64,000 nt of DNA from Micromonospora chalcea. Lineage in GTDB: Bacteria; Actinomycetota; Actinomycetes; Mycobacteriales; Micromonosporaceae. Positions 33,811 through 42,868 of this stretch are shown here, piece after piece. Under the pieces are notes generated by a model. That model had not been told where the DNA came from. It ran no database searches and saw only the letters and a program-made list of their open reading frames with translations. The DNA is taken from positions 62,001 through 126,000 of the forward strand of contig NZ_MAGP01000176.1 of NCBI RefSeq assembly GCF_002926165.1, read 5' to 3'. How positions within the stretch are numbered: the first letter of the stretch is position 1; each line of letters begins with the position of its first letter. The position numbers and the translations under genes are program-made.

Positions 33811-34766
33811 GCGGTCACCTTCTCCTCGGTGGGGTGACCGGTGAGGGCCAGGAAGACGTCGTCCAGATCGGGGGTGTGCAGGCTCAGCGAATCGACAGCG
33901 ACACCGGCGGCGTCGAGCCGGTCGAGCAGCGCCCGTACCCCGCTGACGCTCCCGTCGCCCGGCACCCGCAGGGTGAGGTCGTCGTCGTGCCGGGCGGCCG
34001 CCGGGAACAGCCCGGCCGCCGCGGCCAGGTGCGCCGCGTCGGTGAAGTGCAGGCGTACGTGGCCGCCGGGCACCAGCCGCTTCAGCTCGGCCGGGCTGCC
34101 CTCGGCGACCAGGCGACCGCCGTCGAGCAGCGCGACCCGGTCGGCCAGGTGGTCGGCCTCCTCCAGGTACTGGGTGGTGAGGAAGACGGTGGCGCCCTCG
34201 GCCACCAGTTCCCGGACGATCTGCCACATGGCCCGGCGGCTACGCGGGTCCAGGCCGGCCGTCGGCTCGTCCAGGAAGATCAGCCGGGGGCGGCCGACGA
34301 GCGTCATCGCCAGGTCCAGCCGGCGCTTCATCCCGCCCGAGTACGCCGCCACCGGCTTGCCCGCCGCCTCGGTCAGGTCGAAGCGGGCCAGCAGGTCGTC
34401 CACCACCCGCCGTCCCTCGACCCGGCCGAGGTGCCGCAGGTCGGTCATCAGCCGCAGGTTCTCCGCGCCGGTGAGCAGCGCGTCGACGGCGGAGAACTGG
34501 CCGGTCACGCCGATCGCGGCGCGTACCCGATCCGGTTCGGCGGTCACGTCGTGGCCGGCGACCCGGACGGTGCCGGCGTCGGCGCGGATCAGTGTGGAGA
34601 GGATCTGCACGGTGGTGGTCTTGCCGGCGCCGTTCGGGCCGAGCAGGGCGAACACGGTGGCCTCGGGTACGCGCAGGTCGACACCGTCGAGCACGACCTG
34701 TCTCCGGTACGCCTTGCGCAGCCCGGACACCTCGACCATCGCGCCGGGAAAATTCGTCGTCGTCAT
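33807..34766 (-). CDS. ABC exporter ATP-binding protein (DrrA-like)
   Basis: 319 aa. Walker A LLGPNGAGKTTTVQIL near 42, signature YSGGMKRRLDLAM, Walker B RLIFLDEPTAGLDPRS and a C-terminal domain of the daunorubicin-resistance type (EGSPAELKRLVPG onward). ATG at 34766 or 34739 could start it. The TTTCACG repeats at 34801-34819 lie 35 bp upstream. Substrate unknown. Confidence 0.92.
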   Translation of the reverse strand: MTTTNFPGAMVEVSGLRKAYRRQVVLDGVDLRVPEATVFALLGPNGAGKTTTVQILSTLIRADAGTVRVAGHDVTAEPDRVRAAIGVTGQFSAVDALLTGAENLRLMTDLRHLGRVEGRRVVDDLLARFDLTEAAGKPVAAYSGGMKRRLDLAMTLVGRPRLIFLDEPTAGLDPRSRRAMWQIVRELVAEGATVFLTTQYLEEADHLADRVALLDGGRLVAEGSPAELKRLVPGGHVRLHFTDAAHLAAAAGLFPAAARHDDDLTLRVPGDGSVSGVRALLDRLDAAGVAVDSLSLHTPDLDDVFLALTGHPTEEKVTA

Positions 34767-34800
34767 GCCCGCAACCGTCGCGGCCGGCGGGATCAGCGCG

Positions 34801-34819
34801 GTTTCACGACGGTTTCACG
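34801..34819. promoter_or_regulatory. GTTTCACG direct repeat upstream of the DrrAB-type exporter
   Basis: GTTTCACG at 34801-34808 and again at 34812-34819, exactly 11 bp apart, immediately upstream of the exporter operon. Octamer identity and helical spacing match SARP/AfsR-type operators (heptamers separated by 4 bp). Confidence 0.6.
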
Positions 34820-34874
34820 CCGCCGGGCCACCCGTCGATCGCGCGGTGCACGGGCCTCGTGACTGAGCGCGCGG

Positions 34875-35093
34875 TCAGCGGGGCATCGCCCGCCAGCCGG
34901 AGCCGCTCGCCCGCCACGCCCCGGCGAGGATGCTCGCCGAGCCGCGGCTCGGGCACTGCTGGATGCGGGACCGGCCGCTGGCCCCACCGATCTGCGCCTG
35001 GACCTGCCACTGGCTTCCGTCGGTGCGGATGTAGACGTCGCGCCGTCCGCGAGGGTTGCTGACGCCGTTCCACCAGTGTTCCTCGACCACCAT
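34875..35093 (-). CDS. Small Trp/Arg-rich hypothetical protein
   Basis: 72 aa from ATG at 35093: MVVEEHWWNGVSNPRGRRDV, then YIRTDGSQWQVQAQIGG and a Ser/Arg-rich tail. The alternating hydrophobic pattern suggests a small beta-strand protein. It is divergent from the methyltransferase gene, 84 bp away. No family recognised; coding status is supported by composition and intergenic placement only. Confidence 0.5.
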   Translation of the reverse strand: MVVEEHWWNGVSNPRGRRDVYIRTDGSQWQVQAQIGGASGRSRIQQCPSRGSASILAGAWRASGSGWRAMPR

Positions 35094-35177
35094 GCCGTGA
35101 CCGTACCGCAGGAGACCCGGAGCAGCACAGACGCAAATTGGTTGCCACCGCCGGCCGTACGGCGGGACGCTCCCCGG

Positions 35178-35933
35178 ATGACAGCACCGGACCTGCCGCG
35201 CCAGTTCACCATCCGCGAGGGCGACCTGCGGATCCTCAACCCGTTCGACGACGTCAAGCTGGCCACGCTGGGCCGCGCGATCCGGCTGCGTCCCGGTGAC
35301 GAGCTGCTCGATCTGTGCAGCGGCAAGGGCGAGCTGCTCTGCACCTGGGCCCGCGACCACGGGATCACCGGCACCGGCGTCGACATCAGCAGCGCCTTCA
35401 CCGCCGCCGCCCGGGAACGCGCCGCCGGACTCGGCGTCACCGACCGGGTACGTTTCGTGCACGGCGACGCGGCTGCGTACTCGCCGGAGCGGCCGGTCGA
35501 CGTGGCCGCCTGCGTCGGCGCCACCTGGATCGGCGACGGGGTGCCGGGCACGCTGGAGCTGCTCGGCCGGGCGCTGCGGCCGGGCGGCATGGCGCTCGTC
35601 GGGGAGCCCTACTGGCGGCGTGACCCGCCGGACGAGGAGGCCGTCACCGGGTCGCACGCCCGGTCCCGGGACGAGTTTCAGGATCTGCCCGGTCTGGTCC
35701 GGGTCTTCGGCGAGTGCGGCTGGGACCTGGTCGAGATGGTCCTCGCCGACCAGGACAGCTGGGACCGGTACGCCGCGGCGCACTGGCTGAACCTGCGTCG
35801 CTGGCTGGACGCCAATCCGGACGACGAGCTGGCCCCGGAGCTGCGCCGGGAGCTGACCGAGGACCCGCTGCGATACGTCCGTTTCCAGCGCGAGTACCTG
35901 GGGTGGGGAGTGTTCGCGCTGCTGCGCCGGTGA
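35178..35933 (+). CDS. Class I SAM-dependent methyltransferase
   Basis: 251 aa. Motif I is LLDLCSGKGELLCTWA (about 40-55), with VDISSAFTAAARERA as the acidic loop and VAACVGATWIGDGVPGTLELLGRALRPGG as the region of motifs II-III. Start at ATG 35178 (MTAPDLPRQF). The substrate is unknown; the sequence resembles small-molecule methyltransferases of the UbiE/Methyltransf_25 type. Single gene. Confidence 0.85.
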   Translation: MTAPDLPRQFTIREGDLRILNPFDDVKLATLGRAIRLRPGDELLDLCSGKGELLCTWARDHGITGTGVDISSAFTAAARERAAGLGVTDRVRFVHGDAAAYSPERPVDVAACVGATWIGDGVPGTLELLGRALRPGGMALVGEPYWRRDPPDEEAVTGSHARSRDEFQDLPGLVRVFGECGWDLVEMVLADQDSWDRYAAAHWLNLRRWLDANPDDELAPELRRELTEDPLRYVRFQREYLGWGVFALLRR

Positions 35934-35971
35934 GCTGCTTAACGAACGGCTACGCAGGGTAAAGACAGATC

Positions 35972-36397
35972 ATGGGACAGTTGCGCACCTCGCCTCCGCC
36001 GCCGGAGGCCACTGAGCTGGAGCAATGGGTGCTGGACAGTCCCGAGGATCTGCGCGGTCTGCGCGCCTCGCTGCGGGACGCGCTGAACCGGCACGGGCTG
36101 GTGCAGGGCGAGGACCTGGACGAGGTCCCGCACCTGGTCGTGCTGGTCGCCACCGAGCTGGCCAGCAACGCGCTGCGGCACGGACGGCCGCCGACCATCG
36201 TCACGCTGCTCGCCACCGACGACCGGTTCCTGCTGGACGTCGCCGACCACGACGTCAGCTCGGTGCCGGAGCTGACCGACATCAGCCCGACCGACTCGGG
36301 CGGGCGCGGACTGTTCCTGGCCCAGTCGGTCTCGCTCGACGTCGGCTGGTACGCCACCGACGCCACCAAGAACATCTGGGCCGCGTTCTCCCGCTGA
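35972..36397 (+). CDS. RsbW-like anti-sigma factor / HATPase
   Basis: 141 aa. GHKL ATPase with N-box VATELASNALRHG and G-box SGGRGLFLAQS. The family includes anti-sigma serine kinases that phosphorylate STAS proteins. The STAS and SpoIIE-type genes about 20 kb away could belong to the same network, but this is not shown. ATG at 35972 lies six bases after TAAAGA, which may be a weak -10 box. Confidence 0.85.
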   Translation: MGQLRTSPPPPEATELEQWVLDSPEDLRGLRASLRDALNRHGLVQGEDLDEVPHLVVLVATELASNALRHGRPPTIVTLLATDDRFLLDVADHDVSSVPELTDISPTDSGGRGLFLAQSVSLDVGWYATDATKNIWAAFSR

Positions 36398-36412
36398 CGG
36401 CCCGCCGCCGGT

Positions 36413-37255
36413 TCAGCGGGCGCCGGCCGGGACGGGGTCGTCGTACTGGCCGGGCGGTCCGGTGAGCGGTTCGGCGCCCACGATCGGCCACGGGTTCGGC
36501 GTGCACCCGTGCAGCCCGAGCGTCTGCTGCACCATCACCGGCGCCGGACCGCCGGCCCGGGGGCACAGCTCGTGTCCCCGGCCCAGCCGGTGGCCGACCT
36601 CGTGGTTGAGCAGGTACTCCCGGTAGCGGGAGAGGTCGGCCACGTGCGGCACCCCGTACACCCAGCGGGCCACGTTGATCACCACCCGGTCGCCGTTGCG
36701 GCAGGACGTGTAGGTGTCGCTCGGGTCGCCGCAGAGCCGTCCCCGGGTCACCGGCGTGGTGAGCAGCACGGTGAAGTCGGCCCGGTCGTCGCGGCCCACC
36801 CGTTGCAGCCGCCACCGGCCGTCGCCGGTCCAGCCCCGCCGGTCGGCGAGCGTCGCCGCCACCTCACTGGCGAAGCGTTCCACGTCCACGTTGCGGATGC
36901 CGTCCTCGACGGCGACCCGGTAGCGCAGCAGTTCGCCGGAGCGCCCGGCCACCGCGCCGACCGTGTCGGCGGTGCGGAAGGTGCCGCCGCCCCGGGTCGG
37001 GTAGACGATGCCGGGTACCACCCGCCCGGCCGCCGGAACCGGCGTCGGCACCGTCGTCGGCGCGGGACGCGCGTCCGGCGGGGTCGGTGCCGCCGCCTGC
37101 ACGGTCCGCCGCACGTCCACGCGGTCCAGCAGGTCCGGGTGCCGGGCGGCGTACCCGCCGGCGGCGAGCGCGGCCCCGACCAGTACCACCGCCAGGATGC
37201 GCAGTGATCGCGGCCTCCGCCGTCGCCGGTGCAGCCCTCGGTCGTACCCGCCCAC
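36413..37255 (-). CDS. DUF3152 membrane-anchored protein with metzincin-type zinc motif
   Basis: 280 aa. An Arg-rich N-terminus and one membrane helix (SLRILAVVLVGAALAAGGYAA) are followed by a Pro/Thr linker (about 50-80) and an extracellular domain. The motif H218-E219-V-G-H222-R-L-G-R-G-H228 is an exact HExxHxxGxxH zinc-binding pattern, and M241 (VMVQQ) lies where a Met-turn would be. DUF3152 has no established function; a peptidase is implied by the motif. Cys175/Cys185 and Cys231/Cys251 could form disulfides. GTG at 37255 follows GGAGATCGAC. Confidence 0.82.
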   Translation of the reverse strand: MGGYDRGLHRRRRRPRSLRILAVVLVGAALAAGGYAARHPDLLDRVDVRRTVQAAAPTPPDARPAPTTVPTPVPAAGRVVPGIVYPTRGGGTFRTADTVGAVAGRSGELLRYRVAVEDGIRNVDVERFASEVAATLADRRGWTGDGRWRLQRVGRDDRADFTVLLTTPVTRGRLCGDPSDTYTSCRNGDRVVINVARWVYGVPHVADLSRYREYLLNHEVGHRLGRGHELCPRAGGPAPVMVQQTLGLHGCTPNPWPIVGAEPLTGPPGQYDDPVPAGAR

Positions 37256-37393
37256 GTCGATCTCCGTCCGTCGCCCCCACGCGCTCGGGCAGGAGTACGG
37301 ACGGCAGCCCCGGACGGTTGAACGGACCGGCCGGGTACCGTCGGTGCCGGGGTGAGCGAGAGGCCGCCTGCCGGAGTTCAGGGAGAGCCACCC

Positions 37394-38584
37394 GTGTCAC
37401 CAGCCGACCGACTGCTCGACGACGCCGTCGCGACGGCGCGCGGCACCGACGTACGCGCCGCCGAGCGGGCCCTCGACGGGCTGGTGGTGGCCGACGGCGC
37501 GGCGGTGGACGCGGCGCTGCTCGCCCGGCTCACGCGGGACGTGGGCCGGCTCTGGCCACGCGGCTGGCAGCCCGCCGACCTGGACCGGCTCGCCATCCGG
37601 CGGCTGACCCCGCGCGGTGCCCGGCTGCTGCGCGACGCCATGGCCGCGCAGCGGCGCACGCTGCCCGCGCCGGTCCCGGAGTGGTTCGACGCACAGCTCA
37701 CCGACCTGGGCGCGACCTGGGACGGCGACGCGGGCTGGCTGGACCGGCGCGCCGACGGCGACCGGATCACCACGTTGCGCGACGCGGTCGACGCGCTCGT
37801 CCTGGTGGCGGGGCTGCCGCCGATCGCGGCGCTGCGGCCGCCGCCCGGCTCGGCGGGCACCGCACCCGCCGCCGCGACGCCGAGCGGCTCCCGGATGCTC
37901 GACCGGGTACGCGCGCTGCTCGCCAAGGCCGAGTCGACCGCCTACCCGGCCGAGGCGGAGGCGTTCACCGCCAAGGCGCAGGAGTTGATGGCCCGGCACA
38001 GCATCGACGCGGCGCTGCTCGACGCCGCCGCCGAGCGCTCCGGCGGTCCGGGCGGCGTCCGGATCGGGGTCGACGCCCCGTACGCGGCGGCGAAGGCGCT
38101 GCTGGTCCAGGAGGTGGCGGCGGCGAACCGGTGCGAGTCGGTCTGGTCCGACGACCTGGGCTTCGCCACCGTGCTCGGCTTCCCGGCCGACCTGGCGGCG
38201 GTGGAGTTGCTGCACACCTCGCTGCTGGTGCAGGCCACCGCCGCGATGCTGCGCGGCCGGCGCGAGCGCGGAAAGGCAGGCGGGCGGCGCACCAAGGGCT
38301 ACGACGAGTCGTTCCTCAACGCGTTCGCGCTGCGGATCGGCGACCGGCTGCGGGAGGCCAGCGCGGCGGCGGCCGGACAGAGCGACGACGACCGCCTGCT
38401 GCCGGTGCTCGCGGCCCGCTCGGACGCCGTCCGGGAGCGGGTCGACCAGCTCTTTCCCGGCACCACGCGGCACCGGCTCCAGGTGCGCGACGAACAGGGC
38501 TGGGTCTCCGGCACCAGCGCGGCCGACCGCGCCTCGCTCGATCCGGGCCGCCCGGCACGCCGCCCGGTGCGCGGTTCTCGCTGA
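37394..38584 (+). CDS. DUF2786 domain protein
   Basis: 396 aa. The DUF2786 motif is seen as RVRALLAKAESTAYPAEAEA and AQELMARHSID (about 175-210), followed by the DUF7168-like C-terminal half. GTG at 37394 has GGGAGAG six bases upstream; an earlier in-frame GTG at 37352 is possible. Function unknown. Cytoplasmic. Confidence 0.78.
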   Translation: MSPADRLLDDAVATARGTDVRAAERALDGLVVADGAAVDAALLARLTRDVGRLWPRGWQPADLDRLAIRRLTPRGARLLRDAMAAQRRTLPAPVPEWFDAQLTDLGATWDGDAGWLDRRADGDRITTLRDAVDALVLVAGLPPIAALRPPPGSAGTAPAAATPSGSRMLDRVRALLAKAESTAYPAEAEAFTAKAQELMARHSIDAALLDAAAERSGGPGGVRIGVDAPYAAAKALLVQEVAAANRCESVWSDDLGFATVLGFPADLAAVELLHTSLLVQATAAMLRGRRERGKAGGRRTKGYDESFLNAFALRIGDRLREASAAAAGQSDDDRLLPVLAARSDAVRERVDQLFPGTTRHRLQVRDEQGWVSGTSAADRASLDPGRPARRPVRGSR

Positions 38585-38674
38585 CTTCCTGGCCGATGAT
38601 GTCGGTTCGGGCGGACCGGCTCCGACCCGTCTGCGAGGCGCCACCGACGGTGGCCCGAACCCGAGGAGTGCACG

Positions 38675-39046
38675 GTGAAGTACATGCTGCTGATCTGGAA
38701 CCGGCCCGGCTTCGTGGAGGAGCTGTCCGAGGCGGAACGCAACGCGATCTTCGGCGAGGTCGACGAGATCATGAAGGAGCTGTCCGAGTCCGGTGAGCTG
38801 GTCGGCGGTGAGGCGCTGGCGCACCCGTCGCAGGCCCGTACGGCCCGTCCGGCCGCCGGTGGCGGCACCGAGATCACCGACGGGCCGTTCGTGGAGAGCA
38901 AGGAGCAGTTCGCGGGTTACCTGACCGTCGACTGCGAGACCCCGGAGCGGGCTGCCGAGATCGCCGCGCGCTGGCCGGACGTGCGGCACGGTTTCGGCGT
39001 GCTGGAGGTGCGCGCGGTGATGGAGCAGGCCGGGACGGAGATGTGA
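38675..39046 (+). CDS. YciI/DGPF-domain protein
   Basis: 123 aa. MKYMLLIWNRPG at the start and ITDGPFVESKEQFAGYL are the DGPF hallmarks. GTG at 38675 follows GGAGTGCACG. It overlaps the downstream sigma factor gene by 4 bp. Proteins of this kind are the standing neighbours of ECF42 sigma factors; their biochemical role is unsettled. Confidence 0.92.
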   Translation: MKYMLLIWNRPGFVEELSEAERNAIFGEVDEIMKELSESGELVGGEALAHPSQARTARPAAGGGTEITDGPFVESKEQFAGYLTVDCETPERAAEIAARWPDVRHGFGVLEVRAVMEQAGTEM

Positions 39047-40293
39047 CCTCACCTGCGGTCGAGGACCTGCTGCGCACGCTCGCGCCGCAGGTCCTCGGCG
39101 TGCTCGTGCGCCGGCACGGCCAGTTCTACGCCTGCGAGGACGCGGTCCAGGAGGCGCTGCTGGCTGCCGCCGTCCAGTGGCCGGAGCAGGGCCTGCCGGA
39201 CCATCCCCGAGCGTGGCTGGTCACCGTCGCCACCCGCCGGCTCACCGACGAGTGGCGCGGTGAGCACGCCCGCCGGGCACGCGAGGTCGCGGTGGCGGTC
39301 CGGCAGCCCGCGTACGCGACTGTCGCGCCGCCCGCCGACGAGGAGCCGCCCGGCGGGGACGACACGCTGAGGCTGCTGTTCCTCTGCTGTCATCCGGCGC
39401 TGCCGGTCAGCGCGCAGGTGGCGCTCACGCTGCGTGCGGTGGGCGGGTTGAGCACCGCTGAGATCGCCCGCGCGTACCTGGTGCCGGAGGCGACCATGAG
39501 CCAGCGGATCCGGCGCGCGAAGCAGCGGATCGAGGCGGCCGGCGCGCGTTTCACGCTGCCCTCGCCGGCCGACCGGGACGAGCGGCTGGGCGCGGTGCTG
39601 CGCGTGCTCTACCTGGTCTTCAACGAGGGGTACGCGGCGTCGAGCGGCGAGGCGCTGCACCGGGCGGAGCTGACCGCCGAGGCGATCCGGCTGGCCCGCG
39701 AGCTGCGCCGGCTGCTCCCGGACGACGGCGAGGTGGCCGGGCTGCTGGCGCTGATGCTGCTCACCGACGCGCACCGGGCGGCGCGTACCGGGCCGGACGG
39801 CGAGCTGGTGCCGCTGGCCGAGCAGGACCGCAGCCGATGGGACCGGGCTGCGATCGAGGAGGGGGTGGCGCTGGTGACCGAGGCGCTGACCTGGTCGTCG
39901 CCGGGCCCGTACCAGGTGCAGGCGGCCATCGCGGCGGTGCACGCGGAGGCGCCCACCGCCGGGACCACCGACTGGCCGCAGATCGTCTCGCTCTACCGGG
40001 TGCTGGCCCACCTCGCGCCGAACCCGATGGTCACGCTGAACCAGGCGGTCGCGGTGGCCATGGTGGACGGACCGCGCGCCGGGCTCGCGCTGCTGGAGCC
40101 GCTCGACGCCGACGGCCGGACCGCCGGCCACCACCGGCTCACCGCTGTCCGCGCGCATCTGCTCGACCTGGCCGGGGACCGGGCGGACGCGCGGGCCGCG
40201 TACCTGGCCGCCGCCCGGGCCACCACGAGCCTGCCGGAACGGCGGTACCTGCAGGCCCGCGCCGCCCGCCTGGCCGGTGACGGGCCGCGCTGA
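39043..40293 (+). CDS. ECF42-type RNA polymerase sigma factor with C-terminal helical extension
   Basis: 416 aa. Region 2 (FYACEDAVQEALLAAAVQWP), region 4 helix-turn-helix (LSTAEIARAYLVPEATMSQRI) and a roughly 200-residue C-terminal TPR-like extension (DUF6596, YLVFNEGYAASSGEALHRAEL) typical of ECF42. Starts by GTGA overlap with the DGPF gene. No anti-sigma factor is adjacent; in this group the C-terminal extension is thought to regulate activity. Confidence 0.92.
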   Translation: MTSPAVEDLLRTLAPQVLGVLVRRHGQFYACEDAVQEALLAAAVQWPEQGLPDHPRAWLVTVATRRLTDEWRGEHARRAREVAVAVRQPAYATVAPPADEEPPGGDDTLRLLFLCCHPALPVSAQVALTLRAVGGLSTAEIARAYLVPEATMSQRIRRAKQRIEAAGARFTLPSPADRDERLGAVLRVLYLVFNEGYAASSGEALHRAELTAEAIRLARELRRLLPDDGEVAGLLALMLLTDAHRAARTGPDGELVPLAEQDRSRWDRAAIEEGVALVTEALTWSSPGPYQVQAAIAAVHAEAPTAGTTDWPQIVSLYRVLAHLAPNPMVTLNQAVAVAMVDGPRAGLALLEPLDADGRTAGHHRLTAVRAHLLDLAGDRADARAAYLAAARATTSLPERRYLQARAARLAGDGPR

Positions 40294-40357
40294 TCCGCGC
40301 CCGGACAGCACGCCGGGCCGGCCCGTGGGCCGACCCGGTGGGTGTGCGTCGCGTACG

Positions 40358-40531
40358 TCAGCTCTTGAAGGCGTCCTTGATCTTCTCGGCGGCCTGCTTG
40401 AGCTTGGCGCCGGCCTGGTCGTTGCGGCCCTCGGCCTCCAGGCGCTCGTTGTCCGTGGCGCGGCCGACGCCCTCCTTGACCTTGCCGGAGACGTCCTGCG
40501 ACGTGTTGTCGATCTTGTCGTCGAGACCCAT
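40358..40531 (-). CDS. CsbD-family stress protein
   Basis: 57 aa from ATG at 40531 with GGAGG five bases upstream. MGLDDKIDNTSQDVSGKVKE and the Lys/Glu/Ala pattern are typical of CsbD, small soluble proteins induced by general stress. Function unknown. Confidence 0.88.
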   Translation of the reverse strand: MGLDDKIDNTSQDVSGKVKEGVGRATDNERLEAEGRNDQAGAKLKQAAEKIKDAFKS

Positions 40532-40598
40532 GATGACCTCCACTGATGCGATTGCCTGACGACAACTGGTTACCCCGTCGACCGCCCGCCCAATCCCC

Positions 40599-42851
40599 TC
40601 ACCCGATCGGGCGGAAGCGCCGCAGCCGCAGGCTGTTGCCCACCACGAAGACCGACGAGAAGGCCATCGCCGCCCCGGCGAGCATCGGGTTGAGCAGCCC
40701 GGCGGCCGCCAGCGGCAACGCCGCGACGTTGTAGGCGAACGCCCAGAACAGGTTTCCCTTGATGATCGCCAGCGTGCGCCGGGAGAGCCGGATGGCGTCC
40801 GCGGCGGCGGTCAGGTCACCCCGGACCAGCGTCAGGTCGGCGGCCTCGATGGCCGCGTCGGTGCCGGTGCCCATGGCCAGCCCGAGGTCGGCCCGGGCCA
40901 GCGCGGCGGCGTCGTTGACCCCGTCGCCGACCATCGCGACCACCCGGCCCTCGCCCTGCAGCCGCTCGATCACCGCGACCTTCTCGGCGGGCAGCACCTC
41001 CGCGATCACCTCGTCGATGCCGACCTCGGCGGCCACCGCCTTCGCCACCGTGGCGTTGTCGCCGGTGAGCAGCACCGGGGTGAGCCCCAGTTCGCGCAGC
41101 CGCGCGACGGCCGTCCGGCTGGTCGGCTTCACCGCGTCGGCCACCGCGAGCACGCCCCGGGCCCGCCCGTCCCAGCCGGCCAGGATCGCCGTCCGGCCGG
41201 CGGCCTCCGCGCCGGTCGCGGCCCGCGCGATCTCCTCGGGTACGTCGAGACCCCGCTCGCGCAGCAGCCGTGCCCGGCCGACCACCACGGTCCGGCCGTC
41301 CACGGTGCCGGTCACGCCCAGCCCTTCGGCGTTGGCGAACCCGCCGACCGGCGGCAGCGGTCCGGCTTCGGCCGCGGCCTCGGCGACGGCCCGCGCGATC
41401 GGGTGCTCGGAGGCGGCCTCCAGCGCGCCGGCCACCCGGAGCAGTTCGTCGGCGTCCTCGCCGTCGGCGGGCAGCACCTCGGCCAGCGCCATCCGGCCGG
41501 TGGTGACGGTGCCGGTCTTGTCCAGCACCACGGTGTCGACCCGGCGGGTGGACTCCAGCATCTCCGGCCCCTTGATCAGCACCCCGAGCTGCGCGCCGCG
41601 TCCGGTGCCGACGAGCAGCGCGGTCGGCGTGGCCAGGCCGAGCGCGCACGGGCAGGCGATGATCAGCACGGCCACCGCGGCGGTGAACGCGGCGGTCGTA
41701 CCGGAGCCGGTGCCGAGCCACCAGCCGAGCGTGCCGGCGGCCAGCGCGATCACGATCGGCACGAAGACGCCGGAGATCCGGTCGGCGAGCCGCTGCACGG
41801 CCGCCTTGCCGGTCTGCGCCTGCTCCACGAGCCGTGCCATCTGGGCGAGCTGGGTGTCGCCGCCGACCCGGGTGGCCCGGACGACCAGCCGGCCACCGGC
41901 GTTCACGGTCGCGCCGGTCACGGTGTCGCCCGTCCCCACCTCGACCGGCACCGACTCGCCGGTGAGCATGCTGGCGTCGACGGCCGAGGTGCCCTCCTCG
42001 ACCACGCCGTCGGTGGCGATCTTCTCGCCGGGCCGGACCACGAACCGGTCGCCGACCGCGAGCCGGTCGACCGGGACCCGGACCTCCTGGCCGCCGCGCA
42101 GCACCGCGACGTCCTTGGCCCCGAGTTCGAGCAGGGCGCGCAGCGCCGCCCCGGCGGTGCGCTTGGAGCGGGCCTCGAAGTACCGCCCGGCCAGGATGAA
42201 CACCGTCACCCCGGCGGCGGCCTCCAGGTAGATGTTGCCGGCGCCGTCGCCCCGGGTGATGTCGAGGCTGAACGGGTGCTTCATCCCGGGCATGCCGGCG
42301 TCGCCGAGGAACAGCGCCCAGAGCGACCAGCCGAACGCGGCGAGCGTGCCCAGCGAGACGAGCGTGTCCATGGTCGCCGCGCCGTGCCGCAGGTTGACCA
42401 GCGCGGCGCGGTGGAACGGCAGCCCGCCCCAGACCACCACGGGGGCGGCCAGCGTGAGCGAGGCCCACTGCCAGTAGTCGAACTGCCAGGCCGGGACCAT
42501 GGCGAGCACGATCACCGGCAGCGTGAGCACGGCGGAGACCCAGAGCCGGGTACGCGCGACGCGCAGCTCCTGGCCCGGCTCCCCGGCCGCTGCGGCCGCC
42601 TGCTCGGGCGGGGGCGGCACCACGGCGGTGTAACCGGTCTTCTCGACGGTGGCGATCAGGTCGGCCGGCGCGATGTCGTCGGCGTACCGGACGCTGGCCT
42701 TCTCGGTGGCGTAGTTCACTGTCGCCTCGACGCCGTCCATCCGGTTGAGCTTCTTCTCGATCCGGGCGGCACAGGACGCGCAGGTCATCCCGCCGATCGC
42801 CAGTTCGATCAGGTTCGGCGCGGTGGGCAGCGTCTTTCCCGTGGCAGTCAT
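40599..42851 (-). CDS. Copper-translocating P1B-type ATPase (CopA-like)
   Basis: 750 aa. One N-terminal heavy-metal-binding domain with GMTCASC, then eight membrane segments, the ion-site motif IACPCALGL, phosphorylation motif VVLDKTGTVTTGR, TGES in the actuator domain, the HP motif (ASEHPIARAV) and GDGVNDAAALARAD. ATG at 42851 follows GGAGG at seven bases. The CPC site and the CsoR/CopZ neighbours favour copper(I) export over other metals. Full length. Confidence 0.93.
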   Translation of the reverse strand: MTATGKTLPTAPNLIELAIGGMTCASCAARIEKKLNRMDGVEATVNYATEKASVRYADDIAPADLIATVEKTGYTAVVPPPPEQAAAAAGEPGQELRVARTRLWVSAVLTLPVIVLAMVPAWQFDYWQWASLTLAAPVVVWGGLPFHRAALVNLRHGAATMDTLVSLGTLAAFGWSLWALFLGDAGMPGMKHPFSLDITRGDGAGNIYLEAAAGVTVFILAGRYFEARSKRTAGAALRALLELGAKDVAVLRGGQEVRVPVDRLAVGDRFVVRPGEKIATDGVVEEGTSAVDASMLTGESVPVEVGTGDTVTGATVNAGGRLVVRATRVGGDTQLAQMARLVEQAQTGKAAVQRLADRISGVFVPIVIALAAGTLGWWLGTGSGTTAAFTAAVAVLIIACPCALGLATPTALLVGTGRGAQLGVLIKGPEMLESTRRVDTVVLDKTGTVTTGRMALAEVLPADGEDADELLRVAGALEAASEHPIARAVAEAAAEAGPLPPVGGFANAEGLGVTGTVDGRTVVVGRARLLRERGLDVPEEIARAATGAEAAGRTAILAGWDGRARGVLAVADAVKPTSRTAVARLRELGLTPVLLTGDNATVAKAVAAEVGIDEVIAEVLPAEKVAVIERLQGEGRVVAMVGDGVNDAAALARADLGLAMGTGTDAAIEAADLTLVRGDLTAAADAIRLSRRTLAIIKGNLFWAFAYNVAALPLAAAGLLNPMLAGAAMAFSSVFVVGNSLRLRRFRPIG

Positions 42852-42868
42852 CGCGGCACCTCCGGCGC

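Noticed and set aside
34875..35783. Longer frame extending the 72-aa protein to 302 aa
   Set aside because: The extension is antisense to the methyltransferase gene. Only the part from 35093 has a natural start and sits in the gap between genes.
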